A stretch of DNA of 64,000 nt from Protonemura montana (taxonomy: Eukaryota; Arthropoda; Insecta; Plecoptera; Nemouridae), in contig OX387605.1 of NCBI GenBank assembly GCA_947568835.1, positions 744,001-808,000 on the forward strand, in the 5' to 3' direction. Under the pieces are notes generated by a model that had not been told where the DNA came from, did not search any database, and worked only from the letters and a program-made list of their open reading frames with translations. This document shows, in pieces, positions 42,164 to 53,092 of the stretch; position 1 is the stretch's first letter; every line of letters starts with the position of its first letter. The position numbers and the translations under genes were made by a program.

Positions 42164-42271
42164 ATGAGCACTTACGACGAAAAGTCGATTCTCTTAGCAA
42201 AATGTGAACGTGATCGAGGAATCGAACCCTGGTCTCCACGGGAACTACTGGATTATGTATCGGCACGGAAA
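42164..42271 (+). CDS. Possible short first exon, unknown gene
   Basis: ATG at 42164 opens 36 codons (MSTYDEKSILLAKCERDRG...) ending at a consensus donor AAA|GTAAGT at 42272. No matching next exon was found in the AT-rich DNA downstream. The minus strand here also carries a B-box-like GGGTTCGATTCC, so the frame may be an accident of a tRNA-like sequence. Confidence 0.15.
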
Positions 42272-42699
42272 GTAAGTATTGTCATGCCGCAAAGACGAGC
42301 TTCCCTTGCAATATTACTTCTTAAACTATAAGGCAATAAGGGCCGAAGCTTGGGTGGGCAGGAGACAATCTTGACACTTCAAAAGGGCAGTTTTAAAATA
42401 TCCAGTCATTAAGAAGCCGCAGGTGAAGATGAAAACTGAGGAACCGATTGGCCGTGACCTTTGTCAACAGAAGCAGTCGTCTTTGCAGCAGAAAATTTTA
42501 AGTCGGGTCCACGAACCAATAAAAATACACAGCGGCACGTGACAGTTCGTGTAGGTTGTTCTCACATTTTGAAAAATTTGGTTTTCATTTATTTGCTCTA
42601 AAATGAGGGGGTTGGGGGTGGTACTTCATTGAATTTTTCACAGAAAATAGAGTACATGACAAGGTTTCGATCCGTGATAGTCTTCATTTTTGGCGCAGT

Positions 42700-43865
42700 C
42701 CATTGGATTTTCAGATATTTGAAGTGTAAATTCAAGTGACGGATTTTGACCTGCGAGGGGTGTCAACAGGGTGAAATTTCAAGGGAAGTCGAATGCACCC
42801 CTCTTATTTTGTCTCTAATTAATATTAAGGGAGTTATTCAAGTTTTAATGTTTAAAATCAAGATAGTGGCTAAAGTATGAGGCAAACGCAAAATCTAATT
42901 AGCCCGTCGTGTTCGGGAGTGCAAACTACCCCTTAGACCACAGTATGGGCGAATCTTCAAAAATCAAGAAAAAACGTAAGGGGTTAGTCCATTGATTTTT
43001 TCAATATTTTTTTAGTGGAATTTCAAGTGACAGATTTTGACCCGCGAGGGATGTCAACAGGAGTAGAATTATAATGGGAGGTGAATGCACACTCCCGTTT
43101 TTATCTCAGGTCAAAACTAGAGGAGTTATTCTAGTTTTAATGTTTAAAATCAATATAGCGGCTACAGTGTGATGTTTACGCAAAATCCAAATAGCCCATC
43201 GTGTTCAGGGGTGTAAACTATGCTTTCCATTTCACCAAACCAATTTGTGATTTGAATAATTACCTCGATATTTAGTTGAGCTAAAAAACACCATTGAATA
43301 AGCCTTCCTTAAACATTTTATGCAAACTAGCACGCCGGGTGGTTCAGTTTACAATTTTTACATCTCGGCTACATAGTGCGCTACACAACTCTGAACTACT
43401 GCTGCTGCTTTCTATCACCAAACTGACAACTATAATTTAGTTGTTACAGTTTGCTACTAGATGGCTAAAGCGTGCAGAATTAGATACAACGTCTCATTAA
43501 GCCGAGATGATAAGCGATCCATTATTTTTCAATGTATACTTTTGATTTATCTTAAATTTGCCCTGAAATTAAAGCGACGTATTTTGCCCGGCAAGGAATG
43601 TTAACAGAGATATAATTTTAATAGGAATCGAGTGCTTACCCCGTTTTTCTCTCAGGCTATAACTGGGGGAGTTTTTCAAGTTTTTAAATTAAAACTCGTT
43701 GTAACTTCCAAAATATTGAAGCAATTTAAAATACAAATAGCCCATCGTGTTCAGGGGTGCAAACAACTCGTTTGACCACATTATGGACGAATCTTAAAAA
43801 ATCAAGAAAAAACGGAAGAGTGACGAATTTTGACCCTAGAAGTGATTTATTTACATCTTGTTTTA
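42700..43865 (+). repeat. Diverged dispersed repeat, three copies
   Basis: Copies at about 42700-42965, 42996-43215 and 43560-43780, with a fourth at 47020-47270. Shared landmarks are AAGTGACGGATTTTGACC, TGTCAACAG and GCCCATCGTGTTCAGGGGTG. No coding content. The rest of 42272-43955 shows nothing else. Confidence 0.7.
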
Positions 43866-43955
43866 TTTACTTCCTGCAAAAAGTACAATAAATGAAAGAA
43901 GACCATTTTCTTAAGCAGTTTATTTTCTTATTAATATTAGTATTGTGTTATTCTT

Positions 43956-44066
43956 GTACCAGTTGTTTGTTCCGTCAAGTTATCCACCTCGTTGGCTGCA
44001 TGGGAAGTTACTTCTCGACTTGGACATGTTAAAGTACGGGGCCGGGTTCGTATCCCGCCTGGTACA
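43956..44066 (+). ncRNA. tRNA-like unit 1
   Basis: GTACCAG (43956-43962) pairs perfectly with CTGGTAC (44059-44065), which directly follows a T-arm-like GGGTTCGTATCCC (44044-44056). The 111-nt span is too long for a plain tRNA, so an intron or insertion would be needed. Function is unproven. Confidence 0.3.
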
Positions 44067-44370
44067 CTATTTAAATCTCAGAAACAATCACCTACCAAGA
44101 TTGTTAGAGTTTTGTCATCCAACTCTCGCCGATCTTCGTAGCGTCCGTTTGGCGGCGAGTGAAGATCGCTATCGTGCCCAGCGCCAGGATGCAGAGGGTC
44201 GCTGGTTCGGTGCAGGTGAGCCACAATTGCCATCTATCCTTGTGTATATTTATTTGCAGAACATGTGTCAATTGTTACAAAGCGACTTTCATCTCTTCTT
44301 GATAGTGTACTGAGATCTCCGTCAGCTGCTATTCAAGTACATGTTATTTCCTCATTTAGCGGACAAGTCC

Positions 44371-44444
44371 CAGTGGCTGCTGGTATGGTCACTTCTTAAA
44401 GTGGAGTTTTTATCAGACCTGGGTTCGAAACTCGTTCTGTGCAC
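44371..44444 (+). ncRNA. tRNA-like unit 2
   Basis: A-box-like GTGGCTGCTGG and B-box-like GGGTTCGAAAC spaced as in a tRNA, followed by GCAC and TTTTT (a Pol III-type terminator). The cloverleaf pairs poorly. Confidence 0.25.
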
Positions 44445-44600
44445 TTTTTGTTCTTCATCAAGTGGTGACTGGCATTCATTGAATGCTGCAAACATTGCGT
44501 CACGAGTCCATCCATCGAAACTCTGAAAGTATTATTTTCATTGCACTGAAGTCGTCTCCTGCGTTTCATGAATATCTTACTTCCCTTCGTCAATCACTGT

Positions 44601-44683
44601 GTCACGGTGGTTAATTGGTAGAGTCTCATCTCTGTAAGCGGCATTCATCAGGAAGGACCAGGTTCGAATCCTGTCCGTTCCGC
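44601..44683 (+). ncRNA. tRNA-like unit 3
   Basis: A-box-like TGGTTAATTGG and a consensus B-box GGTTCGAATCC; T-stem 4 of 5 pairs; acceptor GTCACGG/CCGTTCC 5 of 7 pairs; followed by TTTT at 44685. No clear anticodon arm. Confidence 0.35.
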
Positions 44684-45011
44684 GTTTTGTTCTTCAGAAA
44701 GAAGCAACTGAACTTTGTTATGAGATACAAAGTGCATCACGTGTTTGATAACGAATCAAGCAAAGAGTCCACGTCTTCGTAGCGCGGGAGCCCGTATCTG
44801 TGGAGTAGACGATTGCCCCTCCACTACTTGGTGTGGGGGTCAGGTCCACTTCTTGCTCGCTGTGTAAGTGATCATAGCCGGCCATTATATCTTCAATTCC
44901 TTAACAGATGATTTACCGAAATTCAAAGACATGTGTCTTCAGTAAACCCGGTAGACAGAGACATCGGACATGAAATTCAAGTATATTCAGTTTACCACCG
45001 TATGTATAACC

Positions 45012-45092
45012 GTCTGCGTAGCACAATAGAAATGTCGTTGCTTCGGAAGCAGCAGGCATCGATGCGACTTAGTTCGAACCCACTCGCGGGCA
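45012..45092 (+). tRNA. Class II-like tRNA candidate, anticodon CGG
   Basis: Folds by eye into nearly all cloverleaf parts. Acceptor GTCTGCG/CGCGGGC pairs 7 of 7 (two G-T). The D-stem pairs 3 of 4. Anticodon stem GTTGC/GCAGC pairs 5 of 5 around the loop TTCGGAA (T33, anticodon CGG, purine 37). A variable arm holds GCATCGATGC, and the T-loop is TTCGAAC. The T-stem is weak (2 of 5). Pro tRNAs normally lack a long variable arm, so it may be a derived or non-functional tRNA-like RNA. Confidence 0.4.
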
Positions 45093-45189
45093 GAAGATTT
45101 CTTTCTGATGGAATACGACATTCAAAATTCACACAGGGAAGCTGCAGTCAGAAGACTTAGATACTTGAAAAATGCTGGTGATAGTAGAT

Positions 45190-45276
45190 GTCCGCGTGGT
45201 CGTGCGGTACAAGGCACTACCTCTTATGAAGAATGAGAAGAAAAATGAGGTCCCAGGTTCGATTCCCGGCCGTACG
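45190..45276 (+). ncRNA. tRNA-like unit 5
   Basis: A-box-like GTGGTCGTGCGG and consensus B-box GGTTCGATTCC. CGTGCGG (45201-45207) pairs with CCGTACG (45270-45276). CTCTT/ATGAG encloses the loop ATGAAGA. The D-arm does not fit a standard tRNA. Confidence 0.3.
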
Positions 45277-45330
45277 TATGGCACAGTTTCACTCCTCCTC
45301 ATTTTTTTAGGCGTTTAATAAAGATACCAG

Positions 45331-45474
45331 GAAAATTGCAGAGCGCAACCGGCGCTTCGCGCCGGTCGCGCTCTGCAATTTTAACGGTCTGCAATTTTAA
45401 TTTTTCCGTGGAGCTCCGGCGCGAAGTGCCTGAGCTCCACTTAGCGATGTGCGACTGGCGCCTCGCCAGTCGCA
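45331..45474. repeat. Three consecutive strong hairpins
   Basis: Hairpin 1 (45331-45381): 24-bp arms, one mismatch, 3-nt loop. Hairpin 2 (45407-45439): 9-bp outer stem GTGGAGCTC/GAGCTCCAC with a GGCGC/GTGCC inner pairing. Hairpin 3 (45448-45474): 12-bp perfect arms GTGCGACTGGCG/CGCCAGTCGCAC around CCT. Confidence 0.9.
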
Positions 45475-45820
45475 CCCGGGTGTGCCACCTGTTTTGGCGC
45501 TGGCTCCTACGTCTAGCATCAAGTATATAGGAACGATAACGAGCGTTAAGCATCATCAGCGCCACCTGTTGGCAGGATTTTGTACTACACTTTTGACTCT
45601 AAAATTAGAAGACATTTGCCAAGTCTGATTTTTAATCTAATTGATAAACTAATTAGAAAACTACCTTGGAAAATATCAAAATATTTTTTCAGAGTGTAGT
45701 ACACAATCCTGTCGACAGGTGGCGCTGATTGATGCTCAACACTCATTAGTATCATTCCTATACGCTTGATGCTAGACCTAAGGGCCAGCGCCAGAAAATG
45801 GCACTGGTGTCCTGGGTGTC
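45470..45820. mobile_element. Foldback (MITE-like) element
   Basis: Arms of about 125 bp (about 45470-45597 and 45690-45820) are inverted copies with mismatches. Landmarks: CACCCGGGTG/CCTGGGTG ends, GGCGCTGG/CCAGCGCC, TCTAGCATCAAGTATA/ATACGCTTGATGCTAGA, GCGCCACCTGT/ACAGGTGGCGC. It directly abuts hairpin 3. Confidence 0.75.
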
Positions 45821-46063
45821 GAAGTTGTGTCGCATGGGAGTTTGATCACTCATGGCGAAAGATCCAGGATTTGTAATCTGATCAAGACTTCGAAGGCATT
45901 TTTATTTTTTTCGATGATGGGCAATACTGCAGATGATGTGTTTAAATTACCGTTGAAATATTTTCGATTGAAAACGATGGAGGCAGTGTAGAGTTGTTCA
46001 GATGTTTCGCCGGTGTCGTCGCAGTTGAACAGTTTTTGTATCCCAAAGTAAAATTTTACTAAT

Positions 46064-46140
46064 ACAGCGGCTCGTGTGTTCGAGCGGATAACGTGGCTGC
46101 ATTATGTACCAAAGGTTCTGCGTTCGATCCTTGTACGCTA
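46064..46140 (+). ncRNA. tRNA-like unit 6
   Basis: A-box-like TTCGAGCGGATAACG and B-box-like CGTTCGATCC in tRNA-like spacing. The cloverleaf is not closed. Confidence 0.25.
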
Positions 46141-47019
46141 CACCTTTAATTCCTAGCCTAGCTACCAGGTGGTGCTGGTTTCGACGACGCGATGCTGCCC
46201 AAGGCTTTATGAAACAGTATTACAAAACGATCGCCAGGGTGGACTGGGAGGGGGCCCTGGAATTTTCATGACAAAATGATAATATCATTCACCTGAAGCT
46301 GACGAGCCGTGCCTCGTCAAGACATGAGATTTTTTCGAGGGCCACAAACCTCTTTGCAGAGCATATCCGAAAAACATACATCAGCAAACCATAACTTAAA
46401 AAACAATTTGAAAATAATAAGTTGACGTCACTTAATGACGCATAAGTGAAAGGTGGTGACGGTTGCTACATGAAAATATAACACAAATAGAAGACAAAGA
46501 TATATAGAAGACAAGAAATACAAAATGTGTTAAGTATCATCACAAACATCATACTTATTTTAACAATCATGCAACATGTACAAAGAAGTGGAACACACCA
46601 CCACCACCAGAACATCAACTACGTGCAAATAGAGAAGGAAGGTTTCGCTTCTACACTATGTGTAAATGCCGGACCTGACCCCAACACCAAGCAGTGCTGA
46701 GGCACGCGGCCACTCCAAAATATGGGCTCTCACCAGTTGCCACGATCTAACGCGAAAATGCAAGCCTTGAAGCCCGACTGGAGGAACGCCAGTCGAACCC
46801 CGTTGCTCGATGTCAGGTCCCCAGGTCAACCATACCAAACAAGTATCACCGAACCAGCAGTCGAGTTAAAGCACATTGTGATCGCAAACGCAATCTGTTG
46901 GATATCAAATGTACGTGATCAATTAAAATGTCGATAAATCACGGCCATCGGTCGGTAACCCTTGTACCCACCTTGTTCAGCTGCCAACCTTGAAACTATA
47001 AAATAACGGAATCGTGCCC
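46141..47019. other. Gene-free stretch
   Basis: No gene, array or RNA recognised; short frames only. Confidence 0.4.
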
Positions 47020-47425
47020 ATAATAACCCATCGTGTGCGGAAGTGCAAACTACCCCATAGACGAATAAGAATGTTATATTATAATACATAAGTATGGGCG
47101 AATCTTCAAAAATCAAGAAAAAACGTAAGAAACGTAAAAAACGTCAATTGAGTTTTTCAATATTTTTGTGGTGGAAATTCAAGTGACTGATTTTGACCCG
47201 CGAGTTGTGTCAACAAAGGTAGAATTTCAAGGGCATTTGAATACAACCCCTTATTTTTACCTGCGATGGAAACTTATCTTGATTTTCTTCTGAGAATTTC
47301 CCGAGTTCTTCGACTCCCAACGCCTGGACTGTAGACTGACGCAGGCGCACATCTGTACGACGGATGGCCTACCCATCAGGATTCACACATCAATATTAAT
47401 GTGATAACAAATCGACTCTAAAATG

Positions 47426-47502
47426 TACGTCCTCGCAGCGCAATGGGTTGGACGAGAGATTCAAAGCGTGAGGTCCACAGTTCGCTTCCCGGCGCACCCC
47501 TC
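47426..47502 (+). ncRNA. tRNA-like unit 7
   Basis: A-box-like GCAGCGCAATGGGTTGG and B-box-like AGTTCGCTTCC, followed by TTTT at 47503. Weak pairing. Confidence 0.2.
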
Positions 47503-47649
47503 TTTTGTCTATCAAAGTCTTCCACCTGGAAAATAGTTCAAGTGGATGGTGGGATGGAGAGAGACGATCCGAACTACAACTTTCAAGATTATTCTTTGCT
47601 AAGTCCAAAATCAAGTGCCTATATACGACTTGCACTAAATTGTTGATAT

Positions 47650-47731
47650 CAGCGCAGCGTAGCTCGATGGTAACGTGCTAGCTTCGGGGATATATTGGGA
47701 ATCTTGATCCTGGGTTCGAATCTGGCTGAAA
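47650..47731 (+). ncRNA. tRNA-like unit 8
   Basis: A-box-like GTAGCTCGATGG with D-stem GCTC/GTGC, and B-box GGGTTCGAATC. TCAGC.CAG at the start can pair with CTGGCTGA at the end (one bulge). It aligns with the class II-like unit at 45012 through GCGTAGC and GCTTCGG. Confidence 0.25.
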
Positions 47732-47894
47732 GTTCTATTTTGGAAGCGACCAGAGACATTTTTTTTACTATTTTTTTTTGCGGACAGGGTTAGGGGGGTG
47801 AGCGGTTTTTGGAATACAAAGACCTGTGTAAACAATTTTTTGTTTTATTGTTAGTCATGGCAATACATTTGATTATCACAAGCAGCAGCAAAGT

Positions 47895-49900
47895 CCCAAT
47901 CGAAAAAAAATACTTTCAACTAAGTTTTTTTAACGCTAAGTGAAGAACAACTCATTTTACCAAAGTTTTGCAACTTATACCTGTTACTTTATCAAGGGTG
48001 AAAGCAGTCCTGACATTTCTCTGATAACAAAAAGAACCACAAAAGTATAAACAATACTTTTACAAACAATTACTGTTGTTCTTTGCTTCGCATTCTAAAA
48101 CCCAGTTGAAAAGAGTTTTCTCGAAACCAGTGCGAAGATTGAAATCCAAGCAACGATCCAATACAAACAACCATCTCAAGTTCAAAACAGAACACAATGC
48201 AGATTCCAGACCGCCCTGGAAACTATTGGGTGGCTTCGTCCAATAAACAAAATCAAAATAAGTTTTACATTCCAGTTGACCAGCAGTGCTTTTGATTGGA
48301 GGAAGCTAAGGAACAGGTGACAGTTTCCCGACATCTCTGTCCCAGTGACATTTTGATCCTTATCCTGCGGTTGTTTAGTTCCTAACAACAATTATATTGA
48401 AGAATCACGGTCTTAAATAAAAACCTTGCTTTTCTCCCCGAGGGGCGGAAAGTTGTCGAAGCAGATGGGCTCAGCGGGTCGACTTTCACGGCCAAAAGAA
48501 AAGGGAACGCCAGCCTGCAAAATGAGGGGAACATAAGGGCATGTATGCTCTAGAAATCTTAATTTAACTGAGGTAAAAAATATTGACAATTGTTAAAATA
48601 TTGTAGCATTGCTCTGGTTTGCTCACCTTCAGTAGACATGACAAGCTAAGTTGAAGGAACCTTGGGGACAGTCTTTGTTGTTGATCTTTCACAAGAGCAG
48701 GTCCCCAGCAGGCGTTGACAGCAAAGCAATCTAGAAGAAATAATTCATGACTCAGACATCGACAACTTCTCGTTGGTTCCTCATCAGAGCAGTTGAATGA
48801 ACTTCAACTAAACTTATGTAAAGTTGTATTCAAAGTGAGCCGGTGGTTCTTGAATCCAACAATGCATTCCAACAATGTGTTGCTGGCGCTAGAACTAGAA
48901 GCCATCCTTGGGTTGGGTTTGATGCATTGAGTAAATCCCAGGCCTAACAATCAAACATAAATCAAGTAGACATGAGTCTAAAAACAATCATAATGAATCT
49001 ATGTGGAGAAACGTGGGAAGTTAGTAGATAGATTAGCGAGACTCCGAGAGAAGAGAACACCTGGAGGTTGTAGATTACATTTTAATTTTATGAGGTTCTT
49101 TTGTTATTGGAAAATTGTCAGGACTGCTCAAACCTCTGAAGAAGTAACTGGTATATGTTGCGATACGTCGGGAAATTAATAGCCCTTTACTTAGCATTCA
49201 AAACCCAGTTGAAATAGTTTTTGTCAAAACTTGTGCTAAGGATAAATCAAGTAGACATGAGTCTAAAAACCATCATAACAAAATTGTTTATTTGGCAGAC
49301 ATATAGTAAAATAGACTCGAATAAAAGCTAATGGGGAGACGTATGGTAAGACTAATTGGGAAAGGGATTGGAATTTTAGAACGGGAACGGGTTTAAGTGA
49401 TTGGAAACAGGTGATGAAGAATGTTTATAGTTTTAGGAAGTTGTTAAAAGAAATGTTCTAAGATCTGAAATGCTACTATGTTAAGAAATTACTGAACAAA
49501 TAACAGTTTAAAATAAACTAATGCATTTAATGGCAAAGTGGTTCACAGTCGTGGTTGGAAGGGGTTGTGTGGAAAGATATTGCTATGTTTAAATTGACTT
49601 GCAGACCTGAAAATGCTAAAACGAACTTAAAAAGTTATGATGGTTTTTAGACTCATGTCTACTTGATTTATCCTTAGCCCTAGTTTTAAGAAAAAATATT
49701 TCAACAGGGTTTTAAATGTTAAGTAAAGGGCTACTAAATTTCCCAACGTTTCGTAACTTGTACCTGTTACTTTATCAAGGGTACTGGACTGCTCTAACCC
49801 TTGATAAAGTAACAGGTACAAGTTACGAAACGTCGGGAAATTTAGTTGTTCTTTACTTAGCATTCAAAACCCAGTTGAAATAGTTTTTCTTAAACCTAAA
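47895..49900. repeat. Three copies of the second foldback family
   Basis: Copies at about 47895-48145, 48958-49280 and 49625-49900 (the last again as a close inverted pair around 49785). Candidate minus-strand exons lie between them. The remaining sequence 49280-49620 is AT-rich and featureless. Confidence 0.7.
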
Positions 49901-51119
49901 AAGTTGACGTTTTATCGGCTTTGTCGAAATTATACAAAGATTGAAAATAGTTAGATTTGTTTAAAATAAATAAAATAACAAAGTTGAAGTCGAGTTAAAT
50001 ATAGAGGACTCACCACAGATGATCCTGAGAGAGATTGGGTCAGAGGATATGGACGGCGATTACTAGATGACGTCTTCTCGAAGTGATGTTTGCGTGGATG
50101 TTTGCTTATTTTTAACATTTTCAGGCTTTCCCTTCTGAACTCATTCTCGGTCTGGAGTAGGTTCTTTAAGTCAGGTTTCACGTCAGCTGTTTGAATGGGT
50201 CCTGTTGCTGCAAGAATAATTGAAACAAATGTTGGTATCGGGTTCAGTGCCCATAAAACAACAATGAAACCACCAACCACAGTAGAGTAACAATGCTAGA
50301 AAAAAATATTGCATACAATAAATACAAATATTGTTTCAATTGGGCCGAATGATAACAGTTCTTCCAGATGAAGAAGCAATCTAAAGCTTGTCAGCCAGCA
50401 ACAATTTCATCCATTCAACTAAAGATTTAACATCAAGTCTTATAGGAAGGCAGTCTGGTCATGTGTATGATGGTCATGTGTATGATGGTCATGTGTATGA
50501 TGGTCATGTGTATGATGGTCATGTGTATGATGGTCATGTGTATGATGGTCATGTGTATGATGGTCATGTGTATGATAGTCATGTGTATGATGGTCATGTG
50601 TATGATGGTCATGTGTATATGATGGTCATGTGTATGATGGTCATGTGTATGATGGTCATGTGTATGATGGTCATGTGTATGATGGTCATGTGTATGATGG
50701 TCATGTGTATGATGGTCATGTGTATGATGGTCATGTGTATGATGGTCATGTGTATGGTGGTCATGTGTATGATGGTCATGTATGTGATGGTCATGTATAT
50801 GATGGTCATGTGTATGATGGTCATGTGTATGGTGGTCATGTGTATGATGGTCATGTGTATGATGGTCATATATATGATGTTCTTCTGATTGGGAACGTTT
50901 AACAATTGATTGCATCTGTGTGCTAATTGTGTTTGTACAGAAGGTCGGTTTGTCGGCAACTCCCTGCCGAGTCAACATCACTAGAGAGCGCATGCGCGTG
51001 GAGTAGGGATAGACTAGGATCACAGCCTCCCTGCACTCGACGTTCAGTCGAGTAGGAACCAGCAGGCAGTGAAGGGCTAGCACACAAATGAACGGGAACA
51101 GTGGCGAGCGGACAGACAT
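48413..51119 (-). CDS. Candidate secreted protein, partial exon model
   Basis: Not recognised. On the minus strand an ATG at 51119 opens a 60-codon exon (51119-50939) with a good signal peptide (MSVRSPLFPFICVLALHCLL). It splices in phase (1) to 50207-50014, which reads as a Lys/Arg-rich segment (ENEFRRESLKMLKISKHPRK) and ends at GTG before GTGAGT. Two more candidate exons lie downstream: 48730-48627 (CFAVNACWGPAL..., TTCTTCTAG acceptor, GTGAGC donor) and 48514-48413 (GVPFSFGRESRPAEPICFDN, stop TAA), joined to each other in phase 0. The second and third exons do not match in phase, so at least one exon between them is missing or one call is wrong. An open stretch starting at about 48949 (minus) could be it. 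The rough look of a growth-factor prodomain is inference only. A 15-bp satellite fills the first intron. Confidence 0.3.
50457..50880 (-). repeat. 15-bp minisatellite, inverted copy
   Basis: About 28 units of CATGTGTATGATGGT, the reverse complement of the BICD intron 5 array. Lies in the first intron of the candidate secreted-protein gene. Confidence 0.95.
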
Positions 51120-51391
51120 TCCGTCGAGCTAGTGCGTGGTTGCCACGTCAGTACGCAGAGATGAGGTAACAGTGTTGCCGTCTGGTTCAGTGTTCAGCGT
51201 ATCTATGCGTTTGTTACATCTAAAGAATAGTATATTTTTATTACTGTCCTCTTGAAAGGTTAATGATCACAAAGTTGTCAATTCTACCCTCGATAAAAGC
51301 ATCTGCTGTGACAGTTCGCGCCGTTAAAGTGCTACAGTTTGGGATCAGCATTGCCTATTGTGCCTAAGCCGTTACTAGAAGCGCTGTTGCA
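51120..51391. promoter_or_regulatory. Possible bidirectional promoter
   Basis: A 272-bp interval between two divergent candidate ATGs. No TATA box or initiator can be assigned with confidence; the call rests only on the gene layout. Confidence 0.2.
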
Positions 51392-51611
51392 ATGTCTATG
51401 CGTACGGGAACGACCGCGCGCAGCGCTAGTGCTGGTACCAGTGTTGCCACTTCGGCGAGTCACCGACGTCACCGCAGCCGATCCGGCACGAGACTTCACG
51501 AAGATAAGCCGAAGAAGAAGAGGCACTTCCAGAGCGCAGCTAGCGCCAGTATGGTGTCGCTGCCCAACGCGATCCGGCTGTCCATGCTGAACTCGGGGCT
51601 GATGTCTCTTG
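51392..51611 (+). CDS. Candidate first coding exon, unknown gene
   Basis: An ATG at 51392 opens a 73-codon reading frame rich in Ser, Thr, Arg and Ala with a basic cluster (KPKKKRHF) and an ending MVSLPNAIRLSMLNSG. It runs to a possible donor GTACGA at 51612. GC content and composition differ from the repeats downstream. It lies 272 bp from the divergent minus-strand ATG at 51119, so the two may share a promoter. No family recognised; the next exon would lie beyond at least 12 kb of tandem repeats. It could be a chance frame. Confidence 0.3.
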
Positions 51612-51771
51612 GTACGACCCCCCCCCCCCTTAAACCCACTTTACCACCCTCTGATGGGTGCATGACCTCAGCTTCTTCAGGGTTAACAATAAGAAAACGA
51701 GCGGTTCAAACATATCTTCGAAGTTCGGACAAATTGTAAGAGCTGGAAACTCTGCAATCACTGGTAGATCA

Positions 51772-53092
51772 CCGAAGATAAGCAACACTGCGCTGAGTCA
51801 GGTATTGGATGGGTGACCATCATACACATGACCAGTTCAGTTTGGGAGAGAGGTTGGAGGGATGAAAGTTAAACAACACTGCACTGGGTCAGGTATTGGA
51901 TGGGTGATCATCATACACATGACCAGTTCTGTTTGGGAGAGAGGTTGGAGGGATGAAAGTTAAGCAACACTGCGCTGGGTCAGATATTCGATGGGTGACC
52001 ATCATACACATGACCAGTTCTGTTCGGGAGAGATGTTAGAGGGATGAAAGTTAAGCAACACTGCGCTGGGTCAGGGATGGGTGACCATCATACAAATGAC
52101 CAGTTCTTTTCGGGAGAGAGGTTGGAGGGATGAAAGTTAAGCAACGCTGCGCTGGATCAGGTATTGGATGGGTGACCATCATACACATGACCAGTTCTGT
52201 TCGGGAGAGAGGTTGGAGGGATGAAAGTTAAGCAACACTGCGCTGGGTCAGATATTCGATGGGTGACCATCATACACATGGCCAGTTCTGTTCGGGAGAG
52301 AGGTTGGAGGGATGAAAGTTAAGCAACACTGCGCTGGGTCAGGTATTGGATAAGTGACCATCATATACATGACCAGTTCTGTTCGGGAGAGAGGTTGGAC
52401 GGATGGAAGTTAAGCAACACTGCGCTGGGTCAGGTATTGGATGAGTGACCAAAATACACATGACCAGTTTTGTTCGGGAGGGAGGTTGGAGGGATGAGAG
52501 TTAAGCAACACTGCGCTGGGTCAGGTATTGGATGGGTGACCATCTTACACATGACCAGTTCTGTTCGGGAGAGAGGTTGGAGGGATGAAAGTTAAGCAAA
52601 ACTGCGCTGGGTCAGGTATTGGATGGGTGACCATCATACAAATGACCAGTTCTTTTCGGGAGAGAGGTTGGAGGGATGAAAGTTAAGCAACTCTGCGCTG
52701 GGTCAGGTATTGGATGGATGACCATCATACACATGACCAGTTCTGTTCAGGAGAGAGGTTGGAGGGATGAAAGTTAAGCAACACTGCGCTGGGTCAGATA
52801 TTCGATGGGTGACTATCATACACATGACCAATTCTGGTCGGGAGAGAGGTTGGAGGGATGAAAGTTAAGCAACACTGCGCTGAGTCAGGTATTGGATGGG
52901 TGACCATCATACACATGACCAGTTCTGTTCTGGAGAGAGGTTGGAGGGATGAAAGTTAAGCAACACTGCGCTGGGTCAGATATTCGATGGGTGACTATCA
53001 TACACATGACTAATTCTGGTCGGGAGAGAGGTTGGAGGGATGAAAGTTAGTACAGCAACTTCACTCGCCTAGCTTATCATCCTCTTGACAGC
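51772..53092 (+). repeat. 5S-like 91-bp array, about 14 units
   Basis: Same unit as 2808-3290, from ATCACCGAAGATAAGCAACAC at 51768 to the start of the SINE tail (GTTAGTACAGCAACTTCACT at 53046). The tail is cut at the border with the 31-bp array. Confidence 0.85.

Noticed and set aside
43945-44313. Plus-strand 122-codon frame as an exon
   Set aside because: No family match, ambiguous splice sites, and it overlaps a tRNA-like unit.
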